A stretch of 62,175 bases of DNA from Elusimicrobiota bacterium (GTDB lineage Bacteria; Elusimicrobiota; Elusimicrobia; UBA1565; UBA9628). The position numbers were made by a program, and so were the translations under genes. Of this stretch, positions 1 to 7,759 are shown piece after piece. Every line of letters begins with the position of its first letter. The stretch's first letter is position 1. The stretch covers positions 1-62,175 of the forward strand of contig JACPFR010000042.1 of assembly GCA_016182905.1 (NCBI GenBank). Reading direction: 5' to 3'. The notes under the pieces are model-generated. The model was not told where the DNA came from, made no database searches, and worked only from the letters and a program-made list of their open reading frames with translations.

Positions 1-49
1 CCCGGAAGACGCTTTAAGGAGCGCTGTCGCAGGCGCTGATTCCTCGCAG

Positions 50-622
50 ATGAAAATTCCCGTCTCGTGGAAATTGAAACCCGCCGCCGCGCCCACTCAA
101 CTGAATCGGGACTATGCCGATCGATTTTCTCGGATTCCCGGGGTCGATTCCGTCGGTCTTGCGCCCATCACGCGCGTGGCAACGCTCGTGGAGGTTCCGA
201 CGGGAAGGACCGACGTAACAGTGGATTTTCACAGCGCCGAGGCGCTCGCGACTGCGAGAAAATCAGGCAGCCTCCCCCTGTTCGGCGACCTGCGCGGCTG
301 GTTCACCGGCTATCACATCATCGCCCGCGTCTCGCCGGAAGTAGTCGCGCGCGAGCGCGCGGCGCTTGATGAGGGCTACAGAGAGCGTTTCTCTAAGATC
401 CCCGGTGTCGATTCCGTCGAACTATCGCCCATCACGCGTGTCGCGACGATAGTGGAAGTTCCGACGGGAAGGACCGACGTGTTCGTCAATTTCCGCAGCG
501 CCGAGGCGCTCGCGACTGCGAGGAAATCAGGGAGCCTTCCCCTGTTCGGCGACCTGCGCGGCTGGTTCACCGGCTATCACATCGTCGCCAGGGTCAATTC
601 GCCCGCTCAAGAAGCTAAATAG
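50..622 (+). CDS. Tandem-duplicated hypothetical protein
   Basis: Unrecognised protein of about 190 residues built from two nearly identical units. The segment from IPGVDSV through RGWFTGYHI occurs twice at an 88-residue (264-base) period, and the DNA of bases 244-326 and 508-590 is almost identical, so the duplication looks recent. No signal peptide or catalytic motif is visible. The frame stays open upstream to base 2 with no good ribosome site before the ATG at 50, so the gene may begin outside the window. It converges on the next gene with a gap of about 10 bases. Function unknown. Confidence 0.6.
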   Translation: MKIPVSWKLKPAAAPTQLNRDYADRFSRIPGVDSVGLAPITRVATLVEVPTGRTDVTVDFHSAEALATARKSGSLPLFGDLRGWFTGYHIIARVSPEVVARERAALDEGYRERFSKIPGVDSVELSPITRVATIVEVPTGRTDVFVNFRSAEALATARKSGSLPLFGDLRGWFTGYHIVARVNSPAQEAK

Positions 623-632
623 GCGAACCGAC

Positions 633-1592
633 CTACTCGGGCGACTTTAAACAGTCCAGAAGAGCGGGTCCGCAGTTCGCCTCTCCGAAATCGCGCGCCT
701 CATCGGCGAAAAGCCTCCAACCTTCGGCTGTCTTACGCCAGGCGCCGGCAATGAGCAATACATGCGGCGGGAAGTTGGATTTGAGCAGGGTCTTCTTCGT
801 CTCCTTGCTCACGCCGGAAAAATCGGCGATGATCGCGGGGAACCCGCCGTATGAGTCGGCGAGACGCACGGTGAACACGCCTTTCTCGTTGGCGCTAAAG
901 CCGCCGAAACCGACGGCGACGACGCGCTTGTCGGCGTAAACATGCGGTTTCGCGTTTAGGTCGGCGTTTTCCGCGTAGCGGCGGGGAGTCTCCGTCTTCA
1001 GCCGTTGGAGCTCCTCGCTCACCTGCCGCAGGCGTCCGGCTTGCCCCGCTCGGACGGCAGAGGCATCGGACTCATTCAAGACGTACGCCAGTGAAGTGTT
1101 CAAGGTGTCGCCTAAATCGCGGATCTCATCGGCAATAAGCCGGTAGCCTTCGGCATCATCGCGCCAGACGCCCGAGACGAGCAACGCATGCGGAGGTAAC
1201 TCGATCTTGAGCAGATTTTTTTTCATCTGCTCGCTTAATCGAGCGAAATCAACGGTGATCCCTGGAATACCCCCGGAAGGGTCGGCGAGGCGCATCATGG
1301 ACTTCGCGTTCATTTTGGGGCTGAAGCCGCCGAGGCCGATCAGGACTACGCGCTTGCCCACATACGCCTGCGGATCCACTGCGAGATCGGCGTTTTCCAC
1401 GTACCGGTTAGGTCTCTCCGCTTTCAGGCGCCGCACATTCTCGCTGACCCGGCGCTGGAACTCGGCGCGCTTCGCGGCCTTCGAACCGTCGGCTCCGTCC
1501 GTCGTCGAGCGGGTCTGGGCGAAGCACTCTCGGACGGAAGGGAAGGAGTAGGCGGCTAAAAGCGCGGTTAAGAAGGCGAATCGGATCTTCAT
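633..1592 (-). CDS. Secreted protein with two duplicated OB-like units
   Basis: A 319-residue protein with an N-terminal signal peptide (hydrophobic segment at residues 5-18, likely cleavage after CFAQ). The mature part holds two copies of a unit of about 85-90 residues: YVGKRVV-x-GLGGFS, then a VRLAD-x-GG strand, LPPHALLVSG-x-W and GYRLIADE. The beta-rich pattern recalls OB-fold (tRNA_anti-like) domains, but that is only an impression. The unit differs from the one duplicated in the neighbouring plus-strand gene. A TAGGAT hexamer lies 6 bases before the ATG, suggesting a promoter right at the start codon. Exact function unknown. Confidence 0.65.
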   Translation of the reverse strand: MKIRFAFLTALLAAYSFPSVRECFAQTRSTTDGADGSKAAKRAEFQRRVSENVRRLKAERPNRYVENADLAVDPQAYVGKRVVLIGLGGFSPKMNAKSMMRLADPSGGIPGITVDFARLSEQMKKNLLKIELPPHALLVSGVWRDDAEGYRLIADEIRDLGDTLNTSLAYVLNESDASAVRAGQAGRLRQVSEELQRLKTETPRRYAENADLNAKPHVYADKRVVAVGFGGFSANEKGVFTVRLADSYGGFPAIIADFSGVSKETKKTLLKSNFPPHVLLIAGAWRKTAEGWRLFADEARDFGEANCGPALLDCLKSPE

Positions 1593-1598
1593 GCGCGC

Positions 1599-1604
1599 AT
1601 CCTA
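1599..1604 (-). promoter_or_regulatory. -10-like hexamer TAGGAT, 6 bases before start
   Basis: On the minus strand TAGGAT is followed by 6 bases and then the ATG at 1592. TTGATT lies 15 bases upstream, a shorter spacer than usual for a -35 element. It fits the leaderless pattern seen at other first genes in the window. Confidence 0.4.
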
Positions 1605-1650
1605 CTACTTTATTTGCGAAATCAAGTTCTCCGCGGGGATCCGCGGGAAA

Positions 1651-3095
1651 TCACCGGGCTGCTTTGACCAACTCGATGAATCCCGCTGGATCGATTATCG
1701 TCTCGCCCTGTTTCGCGACATGGGCTGACCTGAAGAGAAGCTCTTGCATCCGCTCGGCGGTCAGGTCGGGGCGCGCCTGCCAACCGAGCGCGAGCACGCC
1801 CGCCGTATAAGGAATCGCCCAGCTCAGGCCGGCGCGTCCGTCGTACTGATACGAGGCCTCGCCCTTCTTGTATTCCTCAGCGACCGTGCGCGGCGCCACT
1901 GGAGCCAGAATAAGGCCGGAGAAACGTCCAACTCTTCCGGGGAAGCCCGGCTCGCATTTGGACACGTCCTCCGGATCACGCGAGTCATAATGGCAGGGGC
2001 CGACGATCCCTTTCTCCTCGGTCGCATCGAGCACGAGGATGCCCTGCGCGCGCGCGCGTACGCCTCATCCCAGGCCTTGTTGTTCTCCTTGAAGGTGGAT
2101 CCGCGACCGGAAGGCACGGCTGAGACCGACACGACCCGGATCTTCTCTTGTCCCCTGAGCCTGGCGTTCTGCTCGAGTATCCAGTCCAACGCCCGCGCAT
2201 AGTAAGCGGCGTCCGCTTTCCAGGACGGGACCGCCGCATAATAGATCTTCGCGCCCGGCGCGGTGCCGCATTTGGCGCCGACTAAGAGGCTGACGACCGC
2301 GGGACCGTGCATGCTGCTGTCGCTGCCGCATTCGAAATCGCGATAGGCGGCGATCTTCCCGGCGAACTCGGGATGGTCGTCCAGGAGAGGCTGGTCGATG
2401 ATGGCGACGCCGACTCCTGCGCCGGTGATGCCTTTCTCATGGAGCCTGCGTACGCCCAGGCCCGGGTTCATGCCCGAGGACATCAACTGTCTCGGGTCGG
2501 CATTCTTTCCCATCGCCGCGGGTTTAGGCCAGACCGTCCGTTCGTTGAAGGTCAGCGTAGAGACGAGATCGGGCCGGCCGGAGAAATCCTCGCCGCTGAG
2601 ATCCTTGCCGCGGACGTCGTCGAAGGGTTCTATCGCCGCCGCGCCCCGCGAGGCTTGCGGGGCAGGGTCGGCGGCTGGCCTCGGAGTCCGCGCGGCGGCC
2701 TTGTCCGTCTTTCTGAGAACGTAGAAATGAGGACTCATCCCGCGCTCGACGACGTCCCCGCTGAGCCAAGGCAGGAAAAAGAACGACTCGCCGTCGACGG
2801 CTTTCACGGTATAAGGGGCGCGCGTCTTCCCGTTTGCATGCGTCGTCCAGCCGTCTTCGCACGTCCACCCCAGCGAGCAGCGTCCGTCCGCTCCGCACTC
2901 GAAGTCTTTGAGAAAGAGCTCGTTGGGCCAGGATCGCCTGCCCGGCGAGAACTCCTCGATGGAGCCGACGAGATCGACGCTCTCCCAATATCCTGCGGGG
3001 ATTTGCGCAGGGCGGGCGGGGGCTGCCCCTGCCGCGCTATGCGCGAACGATGCGAAAACAGATGCGGCGAGGCATAAAAACCCGGAGAGCATCAT
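1651..3095 (-). pseudogene. Secreted subtilase (S8), frameshifted
   Basis: Subtilisin-like serine protease split over two frames. It has a signal peptide (ends near SAAGAAPA), then a domain of about 100 residues (WESVDLVGSIEEF ... WLSGDVVERGM ... YVLRK) resembling the C-terminal domain of some BlaR1/M56 proteins. The S8 core follows: Asp in GVAIID, His in SMHGPAVVSLLVG. The Ser block GLSWAIPYTAG lies in another frame (1651 to about 2040). The switch falls in an alternating GC run at 2046-2058, where removing one CG unit restores a single reading frame, so slippage, phase variation or a read error are all possible. AGGAGG precedes the ATG. Secreted peptidase if intact. Confidence 0.7.
2046..2058. 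repeat. Alternating GC dinucleotide run at frameshift
   Basis: Thirteen bases of alternating G and C sit exactly where the subtilase frame changes. Loss of one dinucleotide unit would fuse the two frames, making this a plausible slipped-strand site. Confidence 0.7.
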
Positions 3096-3185
3096 GGTCG
3101 CATCATCCTCCTCAGACTCGCGGCGTAATCTAACATTTACGAGGCGGGAATTTTAGCGCACCTGGCGAAAGACGGGCTTATGGAT

Positions 3186-3191
3186 TACAAT
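3186..3191 (+). promoter_or_regulatory. -10-like hexamer TACAAT, 6 bases before start
   Basis: TACAAT ends 6 bases before the ATG at 3198 and favours that start for a leaderless mRNA over the upstream ATG at 3180, which would overlap the hexamer. No convincing -35 element. Confidence 0.4.
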
Positions 3192-3197
3192 AGGAAC

Positions 3198-3341
3198 ATG
3201 GCACGACGAGCTTCGCGAAGTCTGGCCGCCCTTGCCCGCAGGATCCGCCGCCAGCCCTGGAACCGCGAGGGCGCGGACAAGACCTTCGTCTACACGGCGC
3301 TGACTTCGTACCTCGCCTACATCCGGGCCATCCGCCGTTGA
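3198..3341 (+). CDS. Small basic protein coupled to nucleotidyltransferase-like gene
   Basis: A 47-residue Arg-rich protein (53 residues if the ATG at 3180 is used) containing RRIRRQPWNREGADKTF and ending in AYIRAIRR. I do not recognise the family. Its stop TGA overlaps the TTG start of the next gene as TTGA, so the two are almost certainly translated together, the arrangement often seen in two-component modules such as toxin-antitoxin pairs. Charge and size would suit a small partner or regulator, but this is inference only. Confidence 0.55.
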   Translation: MARRASRSLAALARRIRRQPWNREGADKTFVYTALTSYLAYIRAIRR

Positions 3342-3847
3342 AGCCCAAGCCCCCGCTGGTCAAGGCCCTGGCCGGCTTGAACGCAGCGCGCGTGGACTAC
3401 GTCATGATCGGCGTCCTGGCGGTCAACCACTATGCCAAGGATCCGTCCTCCGTTTACTCGACGCTTGATTGCGATCTGCTCCTTCGCCCCGACCCGGACA
3501 ACCTCTCCCGCGCGCTGAAAGCCCTGCTTCGGGGCGGCTGCGACCTCACGGTGGCCGGGGAGCCCCTCGGCATCCCGGATCCGCTGTTGTGCCGCCGCAT
3601 CATCAAGAGTCGCGGGACCGTCACCGCGCTCAAGCCGGGCGAAATGCCCATCGACATCGTCCTTGAGATCAAAGGGTCGGATTTCGCGAGTCTGAAGCGG
3701 CGCCGACACGTCTTCAGCGTGGCGGGTGTGCGCGTGCCCTGCGCGGATATAAAGGATGTGCTCGAGGCGAAACGGCGCGCCGGTCGCGAGAAGGACAAAG
3801 CGTTCCTGAAGATATACGAAGCCCGCGGCAAGACCCGCCCCGGCTGA
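3338..3847 (+). CDS. Nucleotidyltransferase-fold (MNT/AbiEii-like) protein
   Basis: A 169-residue cytoplasmic protein. DYVMIGVLAVNHYA followed by TLDCDLLL matches the start of the nucleotidyltransferase fold used by AbiEii/MNT and related DUF proteins (an Ala-rich helix, then a strand with a D-x-D-like pair, here DCD). The usual GS motif is degenerate (GVLAV), so catalysis is uncertain. IDIVLEIKG and a C-terminal ADIKDVLEAKRRAGREKD are typical of this group. The start is TTG, overlapping the stop of the small upstream gene. Together they could be an antitoxin/toxin-like module, which is not shown by the sequence. Confidence 0.6.
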   Translation: MKPKPPLVKALAGLNAARVDYVMIGVLAVNHYAKDPSSVYSTLDCDLLLRPDPDNLSRALKALLRGGCDLTVAGEPLGIPDPLLCRRIIKSRGTVTALKPGEMPIDIVLEIKGSDFASLKRRRHVFSVAGVRVPCADIKDVLEAKRRAGREKDKAFLKIYEARGKTRPG

Positions 3848-3874
3848 AGGGGCCGCTCCGGGCAGTTTTGTTGC

Positions 3875-3880
3875 TTAGTT
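3875..3880 (+). promoter_or_regulatory. Extended -10-like TGC-TTAGTT before start
   Basis: TGC directly precedes TTAGTT, and 6 bases separate it from the ATG at 3887. The layout matches TGC-TAAGAT before the gene at 7760. The hexamer is weaker than the others in the window. Confidence 0.3.
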
Positions 3881-3886
3881 GTCGGC

Positions 3887-4039
3887 ATGAAACAGTGTCC
3901 CGACTGCCGTTCGCCCATCCTCTCGATGTTGTTCCTCGACGGAAAGACCGTTCCGGAACACTACTGCGAGCGCTGCTGCAAGAGCGTCTCCCTCGTGGTG
4001 AAGCCCGTCCCGGCGCCCCGGGAAAAGGTCGCCGCCTAA
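3887..4039 (+). CDS. Small zinc-ribbon protein
   Basis: A 50-residue protein: CPDC at residues 4-7, a beta-hairpin-like middle (LDGKTVPEHY) and CERCC at residues 27-31, the spacing of a small zinc ribbon. A short Pro/Val tail follows. It ends 16 bases before the CoA-transferase alpha gene, whose N-terminus also carries Cys pairs, so the two may be functionally linked. The function cannot be told from sequence. Confidence 0.6.
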   Translation: MKQCPDCRSPILSMLFLDGKTVPEHYCERCCKSVSLVVKPVPAPREKVAA

Positions 4040-4055
4040 GCCCCCCAGGGGACCC

Positions 4056-5222
4056 ATGCCGAAGATCCGCACCCCCGTTTGCTCGGACTGCGGATGGCTG
4101 GAGACGCGGACCAGCGCCGACGGCCGCCCCGCGCGCTTCTGCGTCAAGCACGGCGTCGCGCGCGCGGGCGCGGAGCTGAGCGCCCGGGCGTGCAGCGATT
4201 TCCGCCCGCTGGAGACGACGGGCGTTCTTCCCGCGCAGCCGCCCCTGCCCCCTCCGTCCCGCCCGCTCGCGCCGCCGCCGCTGTTCCAGCCGCCGGACCC
4301 GGACGGCTTCCGCGCCTTCCTGCGCGACGAGAAGGATTTCTCGCTGCGCTCGAAGCTCATGACCGAGCGCGAGGCCGTCAAGCGCTTCATCCATAGCGGC
4401 GACTACGTCGGCTTCGAGCTGTACGGCACGGTCCGCTGCCCGCTGTCGGTCGTGCGCGAGATCGTGCGCCGGCGCGTCGGCGGCCTGAGATTGATGGGCC
4501 AGGGGCTGATGGACGCGGACTTCCTGATCGCCGCCGGGCTCGTGGCCGAGATGGACATCACCTACGTCGGCTACGAGGCCTACGGCCTCTCCCCGATCCT
4601 GCGCCGGGCCGTCGAGAGCGGGGCGCTCAAGCTCGCGGAGTGGTCCAACGCCGCGATCACCTGGCGCATGAAGGCGGCGGCGATGGGCCTGCCGTTCCTG
4701 CCCGCGCGGACGATGCTCGGCACCGACACGCTCGCGCGCAGCCCGGCCAAGACGATGCAGGACCCCTTCACCGGCATGGAGCTGACCTTGCTGCCCGCGC
4801 TCGTCCTCGACGCCGCCGTCATCCACGTCCACCGCGCCGACAAGTTCGGCAACTGCCAGATCGACGGCATCTCCGGCTTCGCCGTCGAGATGTCGCGCGC
4901 CTGCAGGCGCCTCATCGTGAGCGCCGAGGAGATCGTCGACACCGAGGCGTTCCGCGAGAAGCCCGAGCGCACCGTCATCCCCTACTTCCTGGTCGACGCC
5001 GTCGTGCCGGCGCCCTTCGGCGCGCACCCGGGCGAGACCTGCGGCGTCTACCGCCGCGACGAGCCGCACATCAAGGAATACCTCGAGGCGACGCGGTCCG
5101 AGGAGGCGACGAGGCGCTATCTCGATGAGTTCGTCCACGGCGTGAAGGACCACGCCGCCTATCTCGAGCGCGTGGGCGCCTCCCGCCTGCGCGCGCTGAA
5201 GGTGAGGAAGAATGAGCGCTGA
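4056..5222 (+). CDS. CoA-transferase family I, alpha subunit, with Cys-rich N-terminus
   Basis: A 388-residue protein. From about residue 105 it follows the glutaconate/acetoacetate CoA-transferase alpha fold (SGDYVGFELYGTVRCP, the GGLRLMGQGLMDADFL block, and a long C-terminal helix). It should pair with the next gene to move CoA between carboxylic acids in the cytosol; the acceptor cannot be told. Unusually, residues 1-50 add C9, C12, C29 and C46 in a zinc-site-like arrangement, and residues 50-90 are a Pro-rich linker. AGGGGA before the ATG is the ribosome site. The next ORF starts inside its last codons (11-base overlap). Confidence 0.8.
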   Translation: MPKIRTPVCSDCGWLETRTSADGRPARFCVKHGVARAGAELSARACSDFRPLETTGVLPAQPPLPPPSRPLAPPPLFQPPDPDGFRAFLRDEKDFSLRSKLMTEREAVKRFIHSGDYVGFELYGTVRCPLSVVREIVRRRVGGLRLMGQGLMDADFLIAAGLVAEMDITYVGYEAYGLSPILRRAVESGALKLAEWSNAAITWRMKAAAMGLPFLPARTMLGTDTLARSPAKTMQDPFTGMELTLLPALVLDAAVIHVHRADKFGNCQIDGISGFAVEMSRACRRLIVSAEEIVDTEAFREKPERTVIPYFLVDAVVPAPFGAHPGETCGVYRRDEPHIKEYLEATRSEEATRRYLDEFVHGVKDHAAYLERVGASRLRALKVRKNER

Positions 5223-5979
5223 GAAGGCCGGTCCCGCCGAGCGCCTGGCCTGCACCGCGGCCCGCATGATGAAGGGAAGCACGACCGTCTTCATCGGCAC
5301 CGGCGTGCCGATGCTGGCCGCGGCGCTCGCCCGCGCCCTGTACTCGCCCGCGCTGATCCCCGTCTTCGAGTTCGGCGGCGTCGGCTCCACGCTCGAGAAG
5401 CTGCCGCTGGCCGTCGGCGAGCACAACTCCTTCCGCCGCGGCGTCGCGGCGATGGGCATCTGCGACGTCATGGAGGCCGCGCAGCGCGGCGTCGTGCGCG
5501 ACGGCTTCCTCGGCGGGGCGCAGATCGACCCGTACGGCAACCTGAACACGACCGTCATCGGCCCCTACGACGACCCGACGGTGCGCCTGCCCGGGTCGGG
5601 CGGGGCCAACGACGTCGGCTCGCTGTGCTGGCGCACGATCATCATCATGAAGCACGAGCGCAAGCGCTTCGTGCCGAAGGTCGACTTCCTGACGACGCCG
5701 GGCTACCTCGACGGCCCCGGCGCCCGCGAGCGCGCGGGCCTGCCCCCGGGGACCGGGCCCTACCGCGTGGTGACCGACCTCGCCGTCTTCGACTTCGAGC
5801 CGTCGTCGAAGCGCATGCGGCTGATCGCGCTGAACCCCGGGGTGACGGCCGCGCGGGTCGCCGCCGAGACCGGCTTCCCCTTCCCCGTCGCCGCGAAGGT
5901 CGCGCGCAACGCCGACCCGACCGCCCTCGAGCTCGACACTTTGCGCCGCAGGATCGACCCCGAGAAGGTCTTTCTCTGA
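5212..5979 (+). CDS. CoA-transferase family I, beta subunit
   Basis: A 255-residue protein of the glutaconate CoA-transferase beta-subunit family: FIGTGVPMLAAALAR at the start, EFGGVGSTLEKLPLAVGE in the region of the active-site Glu loop, GAQIDPYGNLNTTVIGPYDDP and GSGGANDVGSL as in GctB-type subunits. It overlaps the alpha gene by 11 bases and is surely co-translated. The C-terminal DFEPSSKRMRLIALNPGVT is also family-typical. A terminator-like hairpin follows the stop. Confidence 0.85.
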   Translation: MSAEKAGPAERLACTAARMMKGSTTVFIGTGVPMLAAALARALYSPALIPVFEFGGVGSTLEKLPLAVGEHNSFRRGVAAMGICDVMEAAQRGVVRDGFLGGAQIDPYGNLNTTVIGPYDDPTVRLPGSGGANDVGSLCWRTIIIMKHERKRFVPKVDFLTTPGYLDGPGARERAGLPPGTGPYRVVTDLAVFDFEPSSKRMRLIALNPGVTAARVAAETGFPFPVAAKVARNADPTALELDTLRRRIDPEKVFL

Positions 5980-5982
5980 CCC

Positions 5983-6020
5983 CGACTGTTTCCGGAAACA
6001 CTCAGTCGAGCCGTTGTTTT
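5983..6020 (+). terminator. Terminator between convergent genes
   Basis: CGACT/AGTCG encloses a perfect 14-base palindrome (TGTTTCC then GGAAACA, 5987-6000), followed by a T-rich stretch (TTGTTTTAT). It sits between the convergent CoA-transferase and PLP-enzyme genes. The T-tract lies on the plus side, so it should mainly stop the CoA-transferase transcript. Confidence 0.6.
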
Positions 6021-6045
6021 ATCTTGAGATGAAACCCGGGACCGG

Positions 6046-7320
6046 CTAGGGCCGCCGGCGGGCGACGGCGCGCAGGCTGGCGTCGAGGTCCTTGATGATG
6101 TCGACGGGGCTCTCGAGGCCGATCGAGAGGCGCACGCCGCGGTTCTCCTTCATGGGGCCGTGGCCGGCGTAGGCGGAGTGCGTCATCCCCGAGGGCATCT
6201 CGATCAAGGTCTTGGTGTGGCCCAGGCTGACGGCCAAGGTCACGCAGTAGGCGTTCTGCGCGACGTGATCGACGAACTTGACCGCGTCGATCTTCCTCTC
6301 GTCGAGCTTGAAGTAGATCATGTTGCCCGGCGCGAAGCCCCCGTCGAAGTCGCGCATCTGCCGGAGAGCCAGCGCGTGCTGCGGGAAGGAGTCGAGGCCC
6401 GGGTAGCGGACGCTGGCGACCAGGGGATGGTTCTGGAGATAGCGGGCGACGTGCAGGGCGCTGTACTGCTGGCGCTTGATGCGCAGGGGGATGGTGGGCA
6501 CGCCGTAGACGAGGATGGCCCACGCGGCCTTCGGCGAGAGGATGCCGCCGAAGTCCTTGCGGTAGCTCGCCAGCAGCGGGAACACCTCCTTGGAGCAGCA
6601 CACCGCGCCGCCGACCTCGGTGCCGAAGCCGCCGATGTTCTTGGTCAGCGAGTGGAGCGTGACGTCGATGCCGTGCTCGATCGGGCGCTGCCCGAAGGGC
6701 GTGGCGAAGGTGTTGTCGATGACCGTGAAGATCCGCCGCTTGCGGCCCTTGTTGGCCTTCGCGGCGGCGTCGGAGACGGCGCGCAGGTCCACCAGGTCCA
6801 GGGTCGGGTTGACCGGCGACTCGAAGTACAGCGCGCGCGTGCGGGAGTTCACGGCCCTGGCCACGGCCTTGGCGTCGGTGAAGTCGACGCGGCGGACCTT
6901 GACGCCGAGCTTCGGGTACCAGTTGGTGAAGAGAGAATGCGTGCAGCCGTACAGCAAGGTGTGCGCGACGACCTCGTCGCCGGACTGGAGCAGGCAGCCC
7001 AGCGCCGCCGAGACGGCGGCCATGCCGGAGGCGAAGGTCAGACAGGCGTCGGCGCCCTCCATGGAGGCGATCTGGCTCTCCAGGAGGCCGCGCGTCGGCT
7101 CCTCGAGCCGGTCGTAGATGTAGATCGGCGCCTCCGACTCCTTGTGGAACGAGCCGAAATCGTTGAAGCCGCGCGCGGCGCGCTTGACGGACTCCAGGCG
7201 GAAGGTCGTCGACGCGGTGAGCGGCGGCACGACGTGGTGGGCGTAGTCCCAGCGCGGGGTCTTGGCCGCGCCGTGCACGATGCGGGTCGTCTTCTTGTAG
7301 CCTTCGGCGTTCTTGGCCAT
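6046..7320 (-). CDS. Cys/Met-metabolism PLP enzyme (gamma-lyase / sulfhydrylase type)
   Basis: A 424-residue fold-type I PLP enzyme of the trans-sulfuration family. Visible: the substrate and PLP-phosphate part near the start, FASGMAAVSAALG, ESPVNPTLDLVDL, VIDNTFATPFGQRPIEHG and the Lys loop HSLTKNIGGFGTEVGG. Length and loop resemble methionine gamma-lyase and O-acetylhomoserine sulfhydrylase; the exact reaction cannot be fixed. An insertion rich in Lys/Arg (NKGRKRR) precedes the PLP Asp strand. GGAG lies before the ATG, and the start is 9 bases after the upstream small membrane gene, so the two probably share a transcript. Confidence 0.85.
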   Translation of the reverse strand: MAKNAEGYKKTTRIVHGAAKTPRWDYAHHVVPPLTASTTFRLESVKRAARGFNDFGSFHKESEAPIYIYDRLEEPTRGLLESQIASMEGADACLTFASGMAAVSAALGCLLQSGDEVVAHTLLYGCTHSLFTNWYPKLGVKVRRVDFTDAKAVARAVNSRTRALYFESPVNPTLDLVDLRAVSDAAAKANKGRKRRIFTVIDNTFATPFGQRPIEHGIDVTLHSLTKNIGGFGTEVGGAVCCSKEVFPLLASYRKDFGGILSPKAAWAILVYGVPTIPLRIKRQQYSALHVARYLQNHPLVASVRYPGLDSFPQHALALRQMRDFDGGFAPGNMIYFKLDERKIDAVKFVDHVAQNAYCVTLAVSLGHTKTLIEMPSGMTHSAYAGHGPMKENRGVRLSIGLESPVDIIKDLDASLRAVARRRP

Positions 7321-7329
7321 GGAGGCTCC

Positions 7330-7686
7330 TTAGCTCCCGCCGGGGACCAGCGGCGGATGGCCGGGCGGCAAGGCCATGCTCGCGGCGCCGGCGGGCGTCC
7401 GGCAGCCCTGATCCATCCTCTTCAGGCCGTAGCTCGCGGCGCCGCACAGGAAGCCGCCGAGGCCGACGACGGCCAAGGTCCAGCCCACGGCCTGGCCCGC
7501 GCGCTTGACCCAGCCGCCGTCCTTCTCGGCCGAGCGCAGGACCCAGACGCCCAGCGCCGCCGTCGCCGCCATCAAAACCGTGCTCGAGACGCCGCAGCCG
7601 CTCGCGCAGGCCCCGGCCGCCCACCGGTCGCGGGCGGAAGCGCCCGCGGGGATCAGAACCAAGGCCGTCGTCATCAGTCGCGCCAT
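7330..7686 (-). CDS. Small membrane protein
   Basis: A 118-residue protein with an N-terminal hydrophobic or signal segment (MTTALVLIPAGASA), a Cys pair, two likely membrane helices (VSSTVLMAATAALGVWVL and VGWTLAVVGLGGFLCGA) and a Pro/Gly-rich tail. The start chosen is the ATG at 7686, preceded by GGAGG; a longer frame reaches 7701. No family recognised. It is the first gene of the transcript that continues into the PLP enzyme and is divergent from the YwiC-like gene. Confidence 0.6.
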   Translation of the reverse strand: MARLMTTALVLIPAGASARDRWAAGACASGCGVSSTVLMAATAALGVWVLRSAEKDGGWVKRAGQAVGWTLAVVGLGGFLCGAASYGLKRMDQGCRTPAGAASMALPPGHPPLVPGGS

Positions 7687-7747
7687 GTGAAACCTCCGCA
7701 ATCCCTATGGACTTCGCAACACTACGGCCTCCAGGCCGGAACGTTGC

Positions 7748-7753
7748 TAAGAT
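7748..7753 (+). promoter_or_regulatory. Extended -10 TGC-TAAGAT, 6 bases before start
   Basis: TGC directly followed by TAAGAT is an extended -10 motif. Six bases separate it from the ATG at 7760 (nine from the second ATG), which predicts a leaderless or near-leaderless mRNA. No -35 needed or seen. Confidence 0.5.
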
Positions 7754-7759
7754 ACGGTC

